From a virus, in IMG/VR virus record IMGVR_UViG_3300043409_000468, positions 1 through 20,015 of that record: DNA of 20,015 nucleotides; one strand, written 5' to 3'. The position numbers and the translations under genes are program-made. Positions 14,422 through 18,909 of this stretch are shown one piece after another. Positions within the stretch are counted from its first letter, which is position 1. Every line of letters begins with the position of its first letter. Below the pieces are notes generated by a model that saw nothing but the letters and a program-made list of their open reading frames with translations, was not told the origin of the DNA and made no database searches.

Positions 14422-15012
14422 TCAAGAAACTGTTGGAGTTTCTACTATTGTAATCAAAATATTTATAGTTACTTCTTGATCTAAACCAGACCATGTACCA
14501 GTGTTGTATTCAACTGCTTCAAAGTTAATAACCAAGTTTTCTTCTTCTCCAACAAATGGCGGTATTTCCATTGAAGATGCAACTGGCTTATTATGAACGA
14601 TGCTATATTGAACACTAAAATTTTCTGCAGTTGGTGCTGTTCCAGTAACTGTTAAAATGTCTGAAACAGGAATAGTTGCTGTTCCAGAACCAGAATCAAA
14701 TATAACATCATAGTTAATTGAATAAAATGATGGATAGATATCTAGTATTTTTACCCATGTATCTCCACCTGGCTGTGACTGATATTGATAAACATATCCA
14801 AGCTCTCCATCAGGAGATGTATTGATATAAACATCATTAAGAATTGGAGTTTGTCCAATTTCAACAATATTAGGATTTCCTATGCCAACAAAAAATTGAC
14901 TACCACGAACTCCTGCGGGACCAATATCAACAAGAACATCTAAAGTAACTTGAGGTCCAAAAACAGTAATATCATCATTAGCAAGCAATATATTTCTTGT
15001 ATTGATTGACAC
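14422..15012 (-). CDS. Minor tail-type protein with a short GPAGVRG motif
   Basis: 196 aa from GTG 15012. The head reads MSINTRNILLANDDITVFGP, then DVLVDIGPAGVRGSQFFVGI, which resembles the start of many actinophage minor tail proteins carrying a stub of Gly-X-Y collagen sequence. ILNDVYINTSPDGELGYVYQ and TWVKILDIYPS follow, then a beta-rich C-terminal half (TATIPVSDILTVTGTAPTAE, VNFEAVEYNTG-like segments, TINILITIVETPTVS). Inferred: baseplate or fibre-connecting protein. It sits 2 bases after the stop of the upstream Ig-like gene, with a weak AGGT ribosome site, and is probably coupled to it. Confidence 0.8.
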   Translation of the reverse strand: MSINTRNILLANDDITVFGPQVTLDVLVDIGPAGVRGSQFFVGIGNPNIVEIGQTPILNDVYINTSPDGELGYVYQYQSQPGGDTWVKILDIYPSFYSINYDVIFDSGSGTATIPVSDILTVTGTAPTAENFSVQYSIVHNKPVASSMEIPPFVGEEENLVINFEAVEYNTGTWSGLDQEVTINILITIVETPTVS

Positions 15013-15014
15013 TA

Positions 15015-15359
15015 TCAGGTACCTACAATTTGTTCAGTTACGGTTATGCTTCCTGTAAGAAGAGTGTAAACAATTGTTGGTCCATTTGTAACTTGAACAT
15101 CATAAACATATGTTCCAGCATTAAGGGTTTCTCCGATTGCTGGCAAAATTGTACATGTTACAGTGTCGCTTGTTGAACTTACAACTGCTTGGCACTCAGC
15201 ATTAAATGTTGGATTTGGTCCACGTGATGTAGCAATAAAAAAATCTGCGGAATAATCAGTAAGGTCAAAATTTGTACCATTAGCATTCTTTGGTCTAATT
15301 ACAAATTCGTATCTGTCACCTTTGTAGTAAGTAAAATTATATGTACCTGGAAATGCCAT
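15015..15359 (-). CDS. Ig-like virion protein (third paralogue)
   Basis: 114 aa. YNFTYYKGDRYEFVIRPKNA, then FDLTDYSADFFIATSRGPNP and a C-terminal GTYVYDVQVTNGPTIVYTLL then TGSITVTEQI match the Ig-like / BppU-N plan: a K-G-D near the start, --D-T-Y- in the middle and a T-x-L-x-G-x-I-x-V end. The same plan is seen at 10490-10867 and 15451-15858. The start overlaps the stop of the 30-aa gene (TAATG), with AAGGTGG as ribosome site inside that gene. Inferred role: small structural protein at the baseplate or fibre base. Confidence 0.82.
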   Translation of the reverse strand: MAFPGTYNFTYYKGDRYEFVIRPKNANGTNFDLTDYSADFFIATSRGPNPTFNAECQAVVSSTSDTVTCTILPAIGETLNAGTYVYDVQVTNGPTIVYTLLTGSITVTEQIVGT

Positions 15360-15451
15360 TATTGAACCACCTTATAAGTTTTATTATTCACCTTAATAAC
15401 AGGAGGCAAATATGGTAAATCACTTTTTACTTTTATGACTGGTGGATACAT
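15359..15451 (-). CDS. 30-aa micro-protein between two Ig-like genes
   Basis: ATG 15451 to TAA 15359, reading MYPPVIKVKSDLPYLPPVIK followed by VNNKTYKVVQ. The hexapeptide PPVIKV occurs twice (3-8 and 16-21). Evidence that it is real: AGGAGG stands 9 bases before the ATG; the ATG overlaps the upstream stop and its stop overlaps the next ATG (TAATG at both ends); it fills the gap exactly. Function is not recognised. Duplicated Pro-Pro-hydrophobic-Lys strands could be a small peptide that binds or links the flanking Ig-like proteins (inference). Confidence 0.65.
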   Translation of the reverse strand: MYPPVIKVKSDLPYLPPVIKVNNKTYKVVQ

Positions 15452-15858
15452 TACAAACTACCTCCTGGAGTTACATTACCTAATACACATATTGTACCAA
15501 GAACTGGTGTCCAAACTGTATCACATGTAGATCCTGGGATTGTTACACGTATATCAAACTGTAGCTCTGCCACAATGCTTGAATACGAAGTTCCCCAACG
15601 ATCTGTTATATAAGAAGGGACAACAACAATTAGCGAGTATCCTTCTGACTCTATTGGAAGATCGTCTAGGATGTTTCCTTGTGGGTCATAGGCTGTTGCC
15701 TTGTATGTCCAGCCATCTGTGTCCCATCCAGTTACCTCATCTGCTTCTAAAAAGTCAACAGAGAGCATAGCTGTATTTCCACGAACAACGGTCCATTTAA
15801 CGTTGATTGGTTCAGCGCCGTATTTTTCAATTTGAGGAGAGCAAGAAGAACAAGTCAT
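15451..15858 (-). CDS. Ig-like virion protein with N-terminal CxxC
   Basis: 135 aa. It opens MTCSSCSPQIEK, a CxxC at residues 3-6, with further Cys112 and Cys124 near the end (STCDTVWTPV, GTICVLGN). The core VKWTVVRGNTAMLSVDFLEA (20-39) and the end FDIRVTIPG...TVWTPVLGTI follow the Ig-like plan of the proteins at 10490-10867 and 15015-15359. Four cysteines could bind a metal or form disulfides; nothing in the sequence decides. First gene of its block, transcribed from TGG-TATAAT 8 bases before the ATG with no ribosome site. Confidence 0.8.
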   Translation of the reverse strand: MTCSSCSPQIEKYGAEPINVKWTVVRGNTAMLSVDFLEADEVTGWDTDGWTYKATAYDPQGNILDDLPIESEGYSLIVVVPSYITDRWGTSYSSIVAELQFDIRVTIPGSTCDTVWTPVLGTICVLGNVTPGGSL

Positions 15859-15866
15859 AATAATTG

Positions 15867-15875
15867 ATTATACCA
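15867..15875 (-). promoter_or_regulatory. Extended -10 promoter (TGGTATAAT) for the 15858 gene
   Basis: Minus-strand TGG-TATAAT, then 8 bases, then ATG. It heads the block 15858-14422. Confidence 0.65.
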
Positions 15876-15885
15876 TAAATACAAG

Positions 15886-15939
15886 GCTAAACCCGCTAGG
15901 GGCAGTGGGGGGTGGTAGAGAGCAACCTAGCGGGCTAGC
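15886..15939. other. GC-rich stem-loop with a G-rich loop in AT-rich surroundings
   Basis: CCCGCTAGG (15892-15900) pairs perfectly with CCTAGCGGG (15926-15934); GCTA (15886-15889) pairs further out with TAGC (15936-15939). The 25-base loop (15901-15925) contains GGCAGTGGGGGGTGG on the plus strand. Neither side has a proper T-tract. It may be an actinobacterial-type terminator without U-tail for the holin transcript, or a structured RNA. Confidence 0.6.
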
Positions 15940-15945
15940 ATATTT

Positions 15946-15954
15946 ATTATAACA
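15946..15954 (-). promoter_or_regulatory. Possible promoter (TGTTATAAT) firing into the GC-rich hairpin
   Basis: TGT-TATAAT on the minus strand, 6 bases before the outer foot of the stem at 15939, so a transcript would start with the hairpin. No reading frame follows until 15858. In this AT-rich stretch a chance match is possible. Confidence 0.35.
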
Positions 15955-16149
15955 TTTGTTTATAAAGTAATAAAAATATATTAAACCAGGCGGTATTATT
16001 AAAAGTTATAAAATCGTTATAAAAGAAAAAGGGTAAAAAGCTAAAAAACCAGGAATCAATGTGTATACTTAAATATATATAAAAGAAAAGAATATCTTTA
16101 ATATAGGTTTTTAATATATCTTTTATATATTATATATAGTAAATAATAA
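15955..16149. other. AT-rich gene-free stretch with an inverted repeat
   Basis: No credible reading frame. A perfect 12-bp inverted repeat, ATATATAAAAGA (16075-16086) and TCTTTTATATAT (16119-16130), encloses 32 bases that include a smaller AAAGA/TCTTT pair. Two copies of AACCAGG occur (near 15983 and 16046). It could be a weak terminator for the holin-like gene or an easily melted element. Confidence 0.45.
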
Positions 16150-16377
16150 TTACTTTTTAGAATGATCCTGAAGGTGATTTAACATCATATCAAATACTTT
16201 ATCCATTTTATCCTCAAGTCTTGTAACCTGATCTTTCATACTTGATCCTGAATTTGGTTTTAATTCGGAAACAACGTCTAGAATGTATTTTTTCATGATC
16301 CACCTAACTATAACTCCGACAACACCAAGTATGGATAATATCGTAAATATAAAGCCTGCCCAATCCTGTGGTGTCAT
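16150..16377 (-). CDS. Holin-like small membrane protein
   Basis: 75 aa from ATG 16377. The longer frame to 16467 is rejected because TGA-TATAAT ends 7 bases before this ATG. Residues about 7-27 (AGFIFTILSILGVVGVIVRW) are one membrane helix, followed by basic MKKY. The motif ELKPNSGSSMKDQ (38-50) and a short coiled coil (VTRLEDKMDKVFDMMLNHLQ, 51-70) with a charged DHSKK tail match small actinophage membrane proteins annotated as holins (PN-GSS--D-V-R-E pattern). Role by family and context: controlled membrane permeabilisation for lysis. It is not adjacent to the lysozyme-like gene, which lies about 4.6 kb away on the other strand. Confidence 0.7.
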   Translation of the reverse strand: MTPQDWAGFIFTILSILGVVGVIVRWIMKKYILDVVSELKPNSGSSMKDQVTRLEDKMDKVFDMMLNHLQDHSKK

Positions 16378-16384
16378 GAAATGA

Positions 16385-16393
16385 ATTATATCA
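16385..16393 (-). promoter_or_regulatory. Extended -10 promoter (TGATATAAT), leaderless start at 16377
   Basis: Minus-strand TGA-TATAAT, TCATTTC, ATG. No ribosome site. Confidence 0.65.
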
Positions 16394-16456
16394 TTATTTG
16401 AGACAAAAGTTCGGCGGTATTTAACTCGCCGCAAAATAGAGACACACACCCCCAAA

Positions 16457-16492
16457 CAGACACCCAATGAATGTAAACATTCAATATGTCTG
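16457..16492. repeat. Nested inverted repeat upstream of the 193-aa gene
   Basis: Inner arms TGAATGT (16468-16474) and ACATTCA (16477-16483); outer arms CAGACA (16457-16462) and TGTCTG (16487-16492). It lies just upstream of the TTGACT -35 at 16501, between divergent promoters. It could be an operator or a small hairpin. Confidence 0.45.
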
Positions 16493-16500
16493 GATAAGAG

Positions 16501-16529
16501 TTGACTATTCTAAATATCTGCTATATACT
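16501..16529 (+). promoter_or_regulatory. Promoter TTGACT-17-TATACT for the 193-aa gene
   Basis: -35 TTGACT (16501-16506), 17-bp spacer, -10 TATACT (16524-16529), ATG 8 bases later with no ribosome site, so close to leaderless. Confidence 0.7.
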
Positions 16530-16537
16530 AAAAACCT

Positions 16538-17119
16538 ATGATTGAAAACATTATACAAATACTAAAAACAGGTTTGGTTGAAAAATTAAAGATCCATCAC
16601 AGCCTGTATAGATTGCCATGCACTGCAGAGTTCCTAGAAGAGCTAATATCATCTATTCTGGCTGAAAATGGATATATTAATGATTGGCAACCAGATAGAA
16701 AACATACCATTAGTGTAGATATGAGTATAGAGAAAGGAATGTCATTTTCTGTTAAATCAGGAATGTTTGATGTTGCTAAAAATACCCTGACTTTTTCTGG
16801 TTCTCGTCTAGGAAAACACGAAACATTATCTGATATGGTAAATAGTGTAATAGATAATAGTGCTGATTATTATATATGTGTTTCTAAGACAGACCAGGAT
16901 TGGTCCAATACCCCCGAATATTACATGTTTGTATTTCCATCTACCGTTTTAAAATATGACTCTGACTGGAGTAGAGTTGATTCTAATAGAGGTGGATATA
17001 AATATGCTATGCAGATAGATGGGATGAAGGCTTCTATTCGTCCTTCTTTGTCCCATCAGTTGTGGACAACTATTTCTACAGATCTTGTTGGAATGCCCTA
17101 TAAACTTGATATAATCTAG
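16538..17119 (+). CDS. Unrecognised 193-aa protein, possibly nuclease-fold
   Basis: Family not firmly recognised. The N-terminal 55 residues are helical (EKLKIHHSLYRLP, AEFLEELISSILAENGY). The central part reads HTISVDMSIEKGMSFSVKSG (about 56-75), then NTLTFSGSRLGKHETLSDMV, YYICVSKTDQDW and YYMFVFPSTVLKY. An acidic residue, a beta hairpin with S-V-K, then an SGSRLGKH-T helix resembles the order seen in some PD-(D/E)xK restriction-type nucleases, with Asp61 and Lys73 as candidate residues; this is inference only. Near-leaderless start with its own TTGACT/TATACT promoter. Its last codons contain the promoter of the next gene. If it is a nuclease, host DNA attack or superinfection exclusion would be plausible. 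Confidence 0.75.
   Translation: MIENIIQILKTGLVEKLKIHHSLYRLPCTAEFLEELISSILAENGYINDWQPDRKHTISVDMSIEKGMSFSVKSGMFDVAKNTLTFSGSRLGKHETLSDMVNSVIDNSADYYICVSKTDQDWSNTPEYYMFVFPSTVLKYDSDWSRVDSNRGGYKYAMQIDGMKASIRPSLSHQLWTTISTDLVGMPYKLDII
17107..17115 (+). promoter_or_regulatory. Extended -10 promoter (TGATATAAT), leaderless start at 17122
   Basis: TGA-TATAAT, CTAGAT, ATG on the plus strand, embedded in the last codons of the 193-aa gene. Same spacing as the minus-strand examples. Confidence 0.7.
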
Positions 17120-17121
17120 AT

Positions 17122-17334
17122 ATGAGCAAAGATCAGAGCGAAGGTGATGTTAGACCTTGGAATCTTATTGATGGGTCTCCTAGAAGCCCAGAAGAGGTTT
17201 CTAAGTCCCGTCTTGAAATATGTCAAACATGTGACTTTTTTAGACATAAGTCTCAGACATGTCGCAAGTGTGGTTGTTTTATGAAATTAAAGACAACCTT
17301 AGAAAAAGCTAAGTGCCCAGTAGGTAAATGGTGA
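17122..17334 (+). CDS. DUF6171-like small zinc-binding protein
   Basis: 70 aa. C34 and C37 (EICQTCDFF), C47, C50 and C52 (QTCRKCGCFMKLK) and C65 (AKCPVGKW). The pattern C-x2-C-x9-C-x2-CGCfm-lK-...-CP-gkW is the signature I associate with DUF6171, small zinc-ribbon proteins common in phages and some bacteria, of unknown function. Zinc binding is inferred from the cysteines. Six bases separate TATAAT from the ATG, so translation is probably leaderless. The TGA stop overlaps the ATG of the next tiny gene (TGATG). Confidence 0.85.
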   Translation: MSKDQSEGDVRPWNLIDGSPRSPEEVSKSRLEICQTCDFFRHKSQTCRKCGCFMKLKTTLEKAKCPVGKW

Positions 17335-17405
17335 TGGAGTTCTTTTTTATATTGGGATTTAGCATCATGTGCTTAATGTTTATTACTATTTTTATAGATC
17401 ATTAA
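17334..17405 (+). CDS. 23-aa membrane micro-protein
   Basis: MEFFFILGFSIMCLMFITIF plus IDH. Almost the whole peptide is one membrane helix with an acidic start. The ATG overlaps the stop of the DUF6171-like gene, so re-initiation is likely; otherwise only a weak TAGG precedes it. Its stop overlaps the convergent minus-strand stop by four bases. Function unknown. Small hydrophobic phage peptides often act at the membrane, but nothing here shows that. Confidence 0.5.
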   Translation: MEFFFILGFSIMCLMFITIFIDH

Positions 17406-17575
17406 GATCTTGGATGCTTATACCAGTAAAAGTGTCTTCTTTCCCATTTAGTTCCTTCTTGAACTATACCGTCTTGATCACGATCATAGACAACAAACTT
17501 AAAACCATCATCTTTTAATGCTACATAGCTAATTGCTATTGATAAGCCTAAATAGACTAATAATACTTCTATCAT
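17402..17575 (-). CDS. Small membrane-anchored protein with an EF-hand-like loop
   Basis: 57 aa from ATG 17575, which overlaps the upstream stop as ATGA; the frame could extend 4 codons to 17587 but the overlap favours the internal ATG. Residues 3-20 (EVLLVYLGLSIAISYVAL) form a membrane or signal-anchor helix. DRDQDGIV at 31-38 matches the first eight positions of an EF-hand calcium loop (D-x-D-x-DG-x-hydrophobic), but position 12 is Thr42, not Glu, so calcium binding is uncertain. The C-terminus is basic and aromatic (KWERRHFYWYKHP). Function unknown. Confidence 0.7.
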   Translation of the reverse strand: MIEVLLVYLGLSIAISYVALKDDGFKFVVYDRDQDGIVQEGTKWERRHFYWYKHPRS

Positions 17576-17736
17576 ATTGAGAACCATCCTTGTACCGTTG
17601 TTTTACCAGAATCTATCCATTCCTTGTGTAGCTTGTATTGTTGTTTCCAATTAGCTTCATGGGTATACCCCCCACATTTTGGACATAGGTCTTTACCCAT
17701 ATTTTTGTATACATGTTCACAATGGATATCTGGCAT
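17572..17736 (-). CDS. Small zinc-finger-like protein
   Basis: 54 aa from ATG 17736, chosen because TATAAT ends 6 bases upstream; an in-frame ATG at 17754 lies before the promoter. C6 and H8 (HCEHVY) pair with C18 and C21 (DLCPKCGGYTHE) as a likely one-zinc site, with H26 as an alternative ligand. A W/K-rich helix follows (ANWKQQYKLHKEWIDSG). Similar C..H..CPKCGG mini-proteins are common in phages; function unknown. Co-transcribed with the membrane protein downstream through an ATGA overlap. Confidence 0.75.
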   Translation of the reverse strand: MPDIHCEHVYKNMGKDLCPKCGGYTHEANWKQQYKLHKEWIDSGKTTVQGWFSI

Positions 17737-17742
17737 GATTTT

Positions 17743-17748
17743 ATTATA
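17743..17748 (-). promoter_or_regulatory. TATAAT box giving a leaderless start at 17736
   Basis: Minus-strand TATAAT, AAAATC, ATG. The base upstream is GGG rather than TGN. Confidence 0.55.
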
Positions 17749-17781
17749 CCCCAAATCTGAAAAAATTTTTAAATTTCAATT

Positions 17782-17810
17782 TTGACAAAATCTGAATATT
17801 TTTCTAAGAT
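17782..17810 (+). promoter_or_regulatory. Possible plus-strand promoter TTGACA-17-TAAGAT
   Basis: Consensus -35 TTGACA (17782-17787), 17-bp spacer, TAAGAT (17805-17810). No plus-strand gene follows; a transcript would run through the hairpin at 17855-17874 and antisense to the minus-strand operon. Confidence 0.4.
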
Positions 17811-17840
17811 GTATGATGCATGATTTGAATAAACATTTCT

Positions 17841-17874
17841 AAAAAATATAGTGAGCACACCATTGAAGGTGTGC
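17841..17874 (-). terminator. Terminator-like hairpin after the minus-strand early operon
   Basis: GCACACC (17855-17861) and GGTGTGC (17868-17874), 6-base loop. On the minus strand it is followed 8 bases later by T6 (17846-17841). It lies 13 bases past the stop of the 40-aa gene. Confidence 0.55.
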
Positions 17875-17887
17875 CCATCTATGTTAT

Positions 17888-18010
17888 TTAATCTAGGGGA
17901 GTTGCTACACACTGACAAGGCTCTAAATCATAATCCTGATCATCACCCCAAAAAATAATACCTTGCCCATTGCAATCAGCACAATCAATTCTAGTAAGTG
18001 AGTTAATCAT
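17888..18010 (-). CDS. 40-aa Cys-rich (DnaJ-type zinc finger-like) protein
   Basis: MINSLTRIDCADCNGQGIIF, then WGDDQDYDLEPCQCVATPLD. C10, C13, C32 and C34 form CxxCxGxG...CxC, close to half of a DnaJ-type zinc finger. AGAGGAG lies 9 bases upstream. It is the last gene of a four-gene string in which each TAA stop abuts the next ATG; its ATG at 18010 directly follows the TAA at 18011-18013. A terminator-like hairpin follows. Likely an early gene; function unknown. Confidence 0.75.
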   Translation of the reverse strand: MINSLTRIDCADCNGQGIIFWGDDQDYDLEPCQCVATPLD

Positions 18011-18187
18011 TTATTTATTCTCCTCTAATGAATCTGTGTAATCTAGTAATCCCTCATTGTACATAATAGGGTCTAGCTCTTTTAATGCTCTTGATGTATT
18101 GAATTCAGTACCCGCAATAATCACAGTGCCATAAACATCATCTAGCATGTCTGCATAGGATTGTTCTATCTCATAATCAGTCATCAT
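18011..18187 (-). CDS. 58-aa acidic hypothetical protein
   Basis: MMTDYEIEQSYADMLDDVYG, then TVIIAGTEFNTSRALKELDP, then IMYNEGLLDYTDSLEENK. The pattern L-D-VYG-V-I-G--F--SRALKELDPI-Y--GL-DY is familiar from small proteins of actinobacterial and other phages with no assigned role. Strongly acidic, no cysteine or membrane segment. AAGGAG ribosome site; start abuts the previous stop as TAAATG. The ATG doublet leaves one codon of uncertainty in the start. Confidence 0.75.
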   Translation of the reverse strand: MMTDYEIEQSYADMLDDVYGTVIIAGTEFNTSRALKELDPIMYNEGLLDYTDSLEENK

Positions 18188-18349
18188 TTAGTTAGTCTCC
18201 TTATCTTTTAGAATACCCAAAATTAATTCTAGTTGTGTTGCACTTAGTAATGCTTGAGCGCAACCCCATACATAGGCTAAATCCATTTCACCATAGTGTT
18301 TTTTAGCAAGAGTGTTAATCTCTTGTGTTATCTCAAAGTTAGTTTTCAT
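18188..18349 (-). CDS. 53-aa helical hypothetical protein
   Basis: MKTNFEITQEINTLAKKHYG, then EMDLAYVWGCAQALLSATQL and ELILGILKDKETN. Predicted to be all-helical with an amphipathic second half. Not recognised. It lies in the middle of the four-gene operon with abutting stop and start codons (TAAATG on both sides). There is no clear ribosome site besides GGTAAG, so expression probably depends on re-initiation from the upstream gene. Confidence 0.7.
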   Translation of the reverse strand: MKTNFEITQEINTLAKKHYGEMDLAYVWGCAQALLSATQLELILGILKDKETN

Positions 18350-18523
18350 TTACTTACCCGCTCTCTTTGCAACGATAGCCTCTATCTGTGCAATCTGTTC
18401 TGGTGTTGCATTGCGGTATGCTTGCACACTCTCTCTAATCCATGGAGACTTTTCCATGTCACGCTCATGCTTAATCGCATTGCGTTCTTGTTGTTCTTTT
18501 CTTATTCTGTTTAGTGTATCCAT
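18350..18523 (-). CDS. 57-aa basic coiled-coil-like hypothetical protein
   Basis: MDTLNRIRKEQQERNAIKHE, then RDMEKSPWIRESVQAYRNAT and PEQIAQIEAIVAKRAGK. Highly charged, Arg/Lys/Glu-rich, probably one or two long helices. Not recognised. First gene of the operon, with AAGAAAGG as ribosome site, the same motif used by the other early genes of this region. Promoter TTGACT-17-TAGGAT lies about 55 bases upstream. Confidence 0.72.
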   Translation of the reverse strand: MDTLNRIRKEQQERNAIKHERDMEKSPWIRESVQAYRNATPEQIAQIEAIVAKRAGK

Positions 18524-18574
18524 TTAATGGGCTACCTTTCTTGTTAGTTAATCTTATTTAATTGTTATAGGAGT

Positions 18575-18603
18575 ATCCTATCAGATACCCCGCCAAAAGT
18601 CAA
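18575..18603 (-). promoter_or_regulatory. Promoter TTGACT-17-TAGGAT for the four-gene operon
   Basis: Minus strand: -35 TTGACT (18603-18598), 17-bp spacer, TGA-TAGGAT (18580-18575), so it also has an extended -10. The repeat GGCGTGTCGCC (18614-18604) abuts the -35. Confidence 0.75.
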
Positions 18604-18614
18604 GGCGACACGCC
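18604..18614 (-). repeat. GGCGTGTCG element, copy a
   Basis: Reads GGCGTGTCGCC on the minus strand, directly before the -35 of the operon promoter. The surrounding 14 bases (ACGGCGTGTCGCCT) recur at 20002-20015. Other copies of the 9-base core lie at 18819 and 19947. Confidence 0.7.
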
Positions 18615-18624
18615 GTTGGCGTGG

Positions 18625-18640
18625 TGTGATTTAGATCACT
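18625..18640. promoter_or_regulatory. GlxR/Crp-like box 1
   Basis: TGTGATTTAGATCACT. One mismatch from the actinobacterial GlxR consensus TGTGA-NN-TA-NN-TCACA. It sits upstream of the operon promoter and overlaps the stop of the 36-aa gene. Confidence 0.65.
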
Positions 18641-18746
18641 TGCTAGAGTAGGTACCCTTAGCGATTAGAGCGTCTAGCATAGCGTAATCTGCTAGGGTCT
18701 GCTCAGGTGTCTGAGCGAGGATTTCATTTTGTTTAACAGTGTTCAT
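18636..18746 (-). CDS. 36-aa hypothetical protein at the control region
   Basis: MNTVKQNEILAQTPEQTLAD, then YAMLDALIAKGTYSSK. Start ATG 18746 follows GAAAGG; the longer frame to 18869 is rejected since it runs through the promoter and a DnaA box. Helical, unrecognised. It has its own promoter (18751-18805), which is a copy of the plus-strand promoter on the other side of the control region, so it is co-regulated with the plus-strand early operon. Crp-like box 1 overlaps its end. Confidence 0.65.
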   Translation of the reverse strand: MNTVKQNEILAQTPEQTLADYAMLDALIAKGTYSSK

Positions 18747-18750
18747 TTTT

Positions 18751-18805
18751 GAACCTTTCTTTAATTTGTTTATACTAGAAGTATAACAGCTACCACTGAC
18801 AAATT
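18751..18805 (-). promoter_or_regulatory. Early promoter, minus copy of a 55-bp divergent pair
   Basis: Contains AATTTGTCAG, then TGT-TATACT, then TTCTAGTATAAA and an AAGAAAGGTTC leader. It aligns without gaps to the plus-strand promoter at 18971-19025. TATACT-TCT-AGTATA forms a 6+6 palindrome over the -10, a possible operator. Confidence 0.65.
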
Positions 18806-18818
18806 TGCATGTATTTCG

Positions 18819-18827
18819 GGCGTGTCG
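18819..18827 (+). repeat. GGCGTGTCG element, copy b
   Basis: In the context TTCGGGCGTGTCGT, identical to copy c at 19947-19955. The distance to the following Crp-like box is the same (21 bases, start to start) in both. Confidence 0.65.
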
Positions 18828-18839
18828 TGAAACTATTTT

Positions 18840-18855
18840 TGTGATATAGGCCACA
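18840..18855. promoter_or_regulatory. GlxR/Crp-like box 2
   Basis: TGTGATATAGGCCACA. One mismatch from TGTGA-NN-TA-NN-TCACA. It lies four bases before the first DnaA box. Confidence 0.65.
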
Positions 18856-18859
18856 TGAG

Positions 18860-18880
18860 TTATCCACATAGTTATCCACA
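18860..18880 (+). promoter_or_regulatory. Tandem perfect DnaA boxes, candidate replication origin
   Basis: TTATCCACA at 18860-18868 and again at 18872-18880, same orientation, 12 bases apart. Both match the bacterial DnaA-box consensus TTAT(C/A)CACA. They lie in a gene-free region between divergent early promoters, next to an A/T tract (18890-18899) that could unwind. Confidence 0.65.
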
Positions 18881-18909
18881 GGTGTCGGCATATTTTTTTG
18901 TCGGCCCCC

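Noticed and set aside
15892-15934. tRNA-like D-arm (GGTGGTAGAGAGC) in the GC-rich hairpin
   Set aside because: No T-arm, anticodon arm or 7-bp acceptor stem can be drawn around it.
16378-16467. 30-residue N-terminal extension of the holin-like protein
   Set aside because: It crosses the TGATATAAT box and the resulting basic/Cys-rich head is unlike holins.
18296-18527. Plus-strand hydrophobic frames opposite the early operon
   Set aside because: They are antisense to the abutting minus-strand genes and have no start signals.
18747-18869. 41-residue extension of the 36-aa protein
   Set aside because: It runs through its promoter, a GGCGTGTCG copy and a DnaA box; GAAAGG supports ATG 18746.
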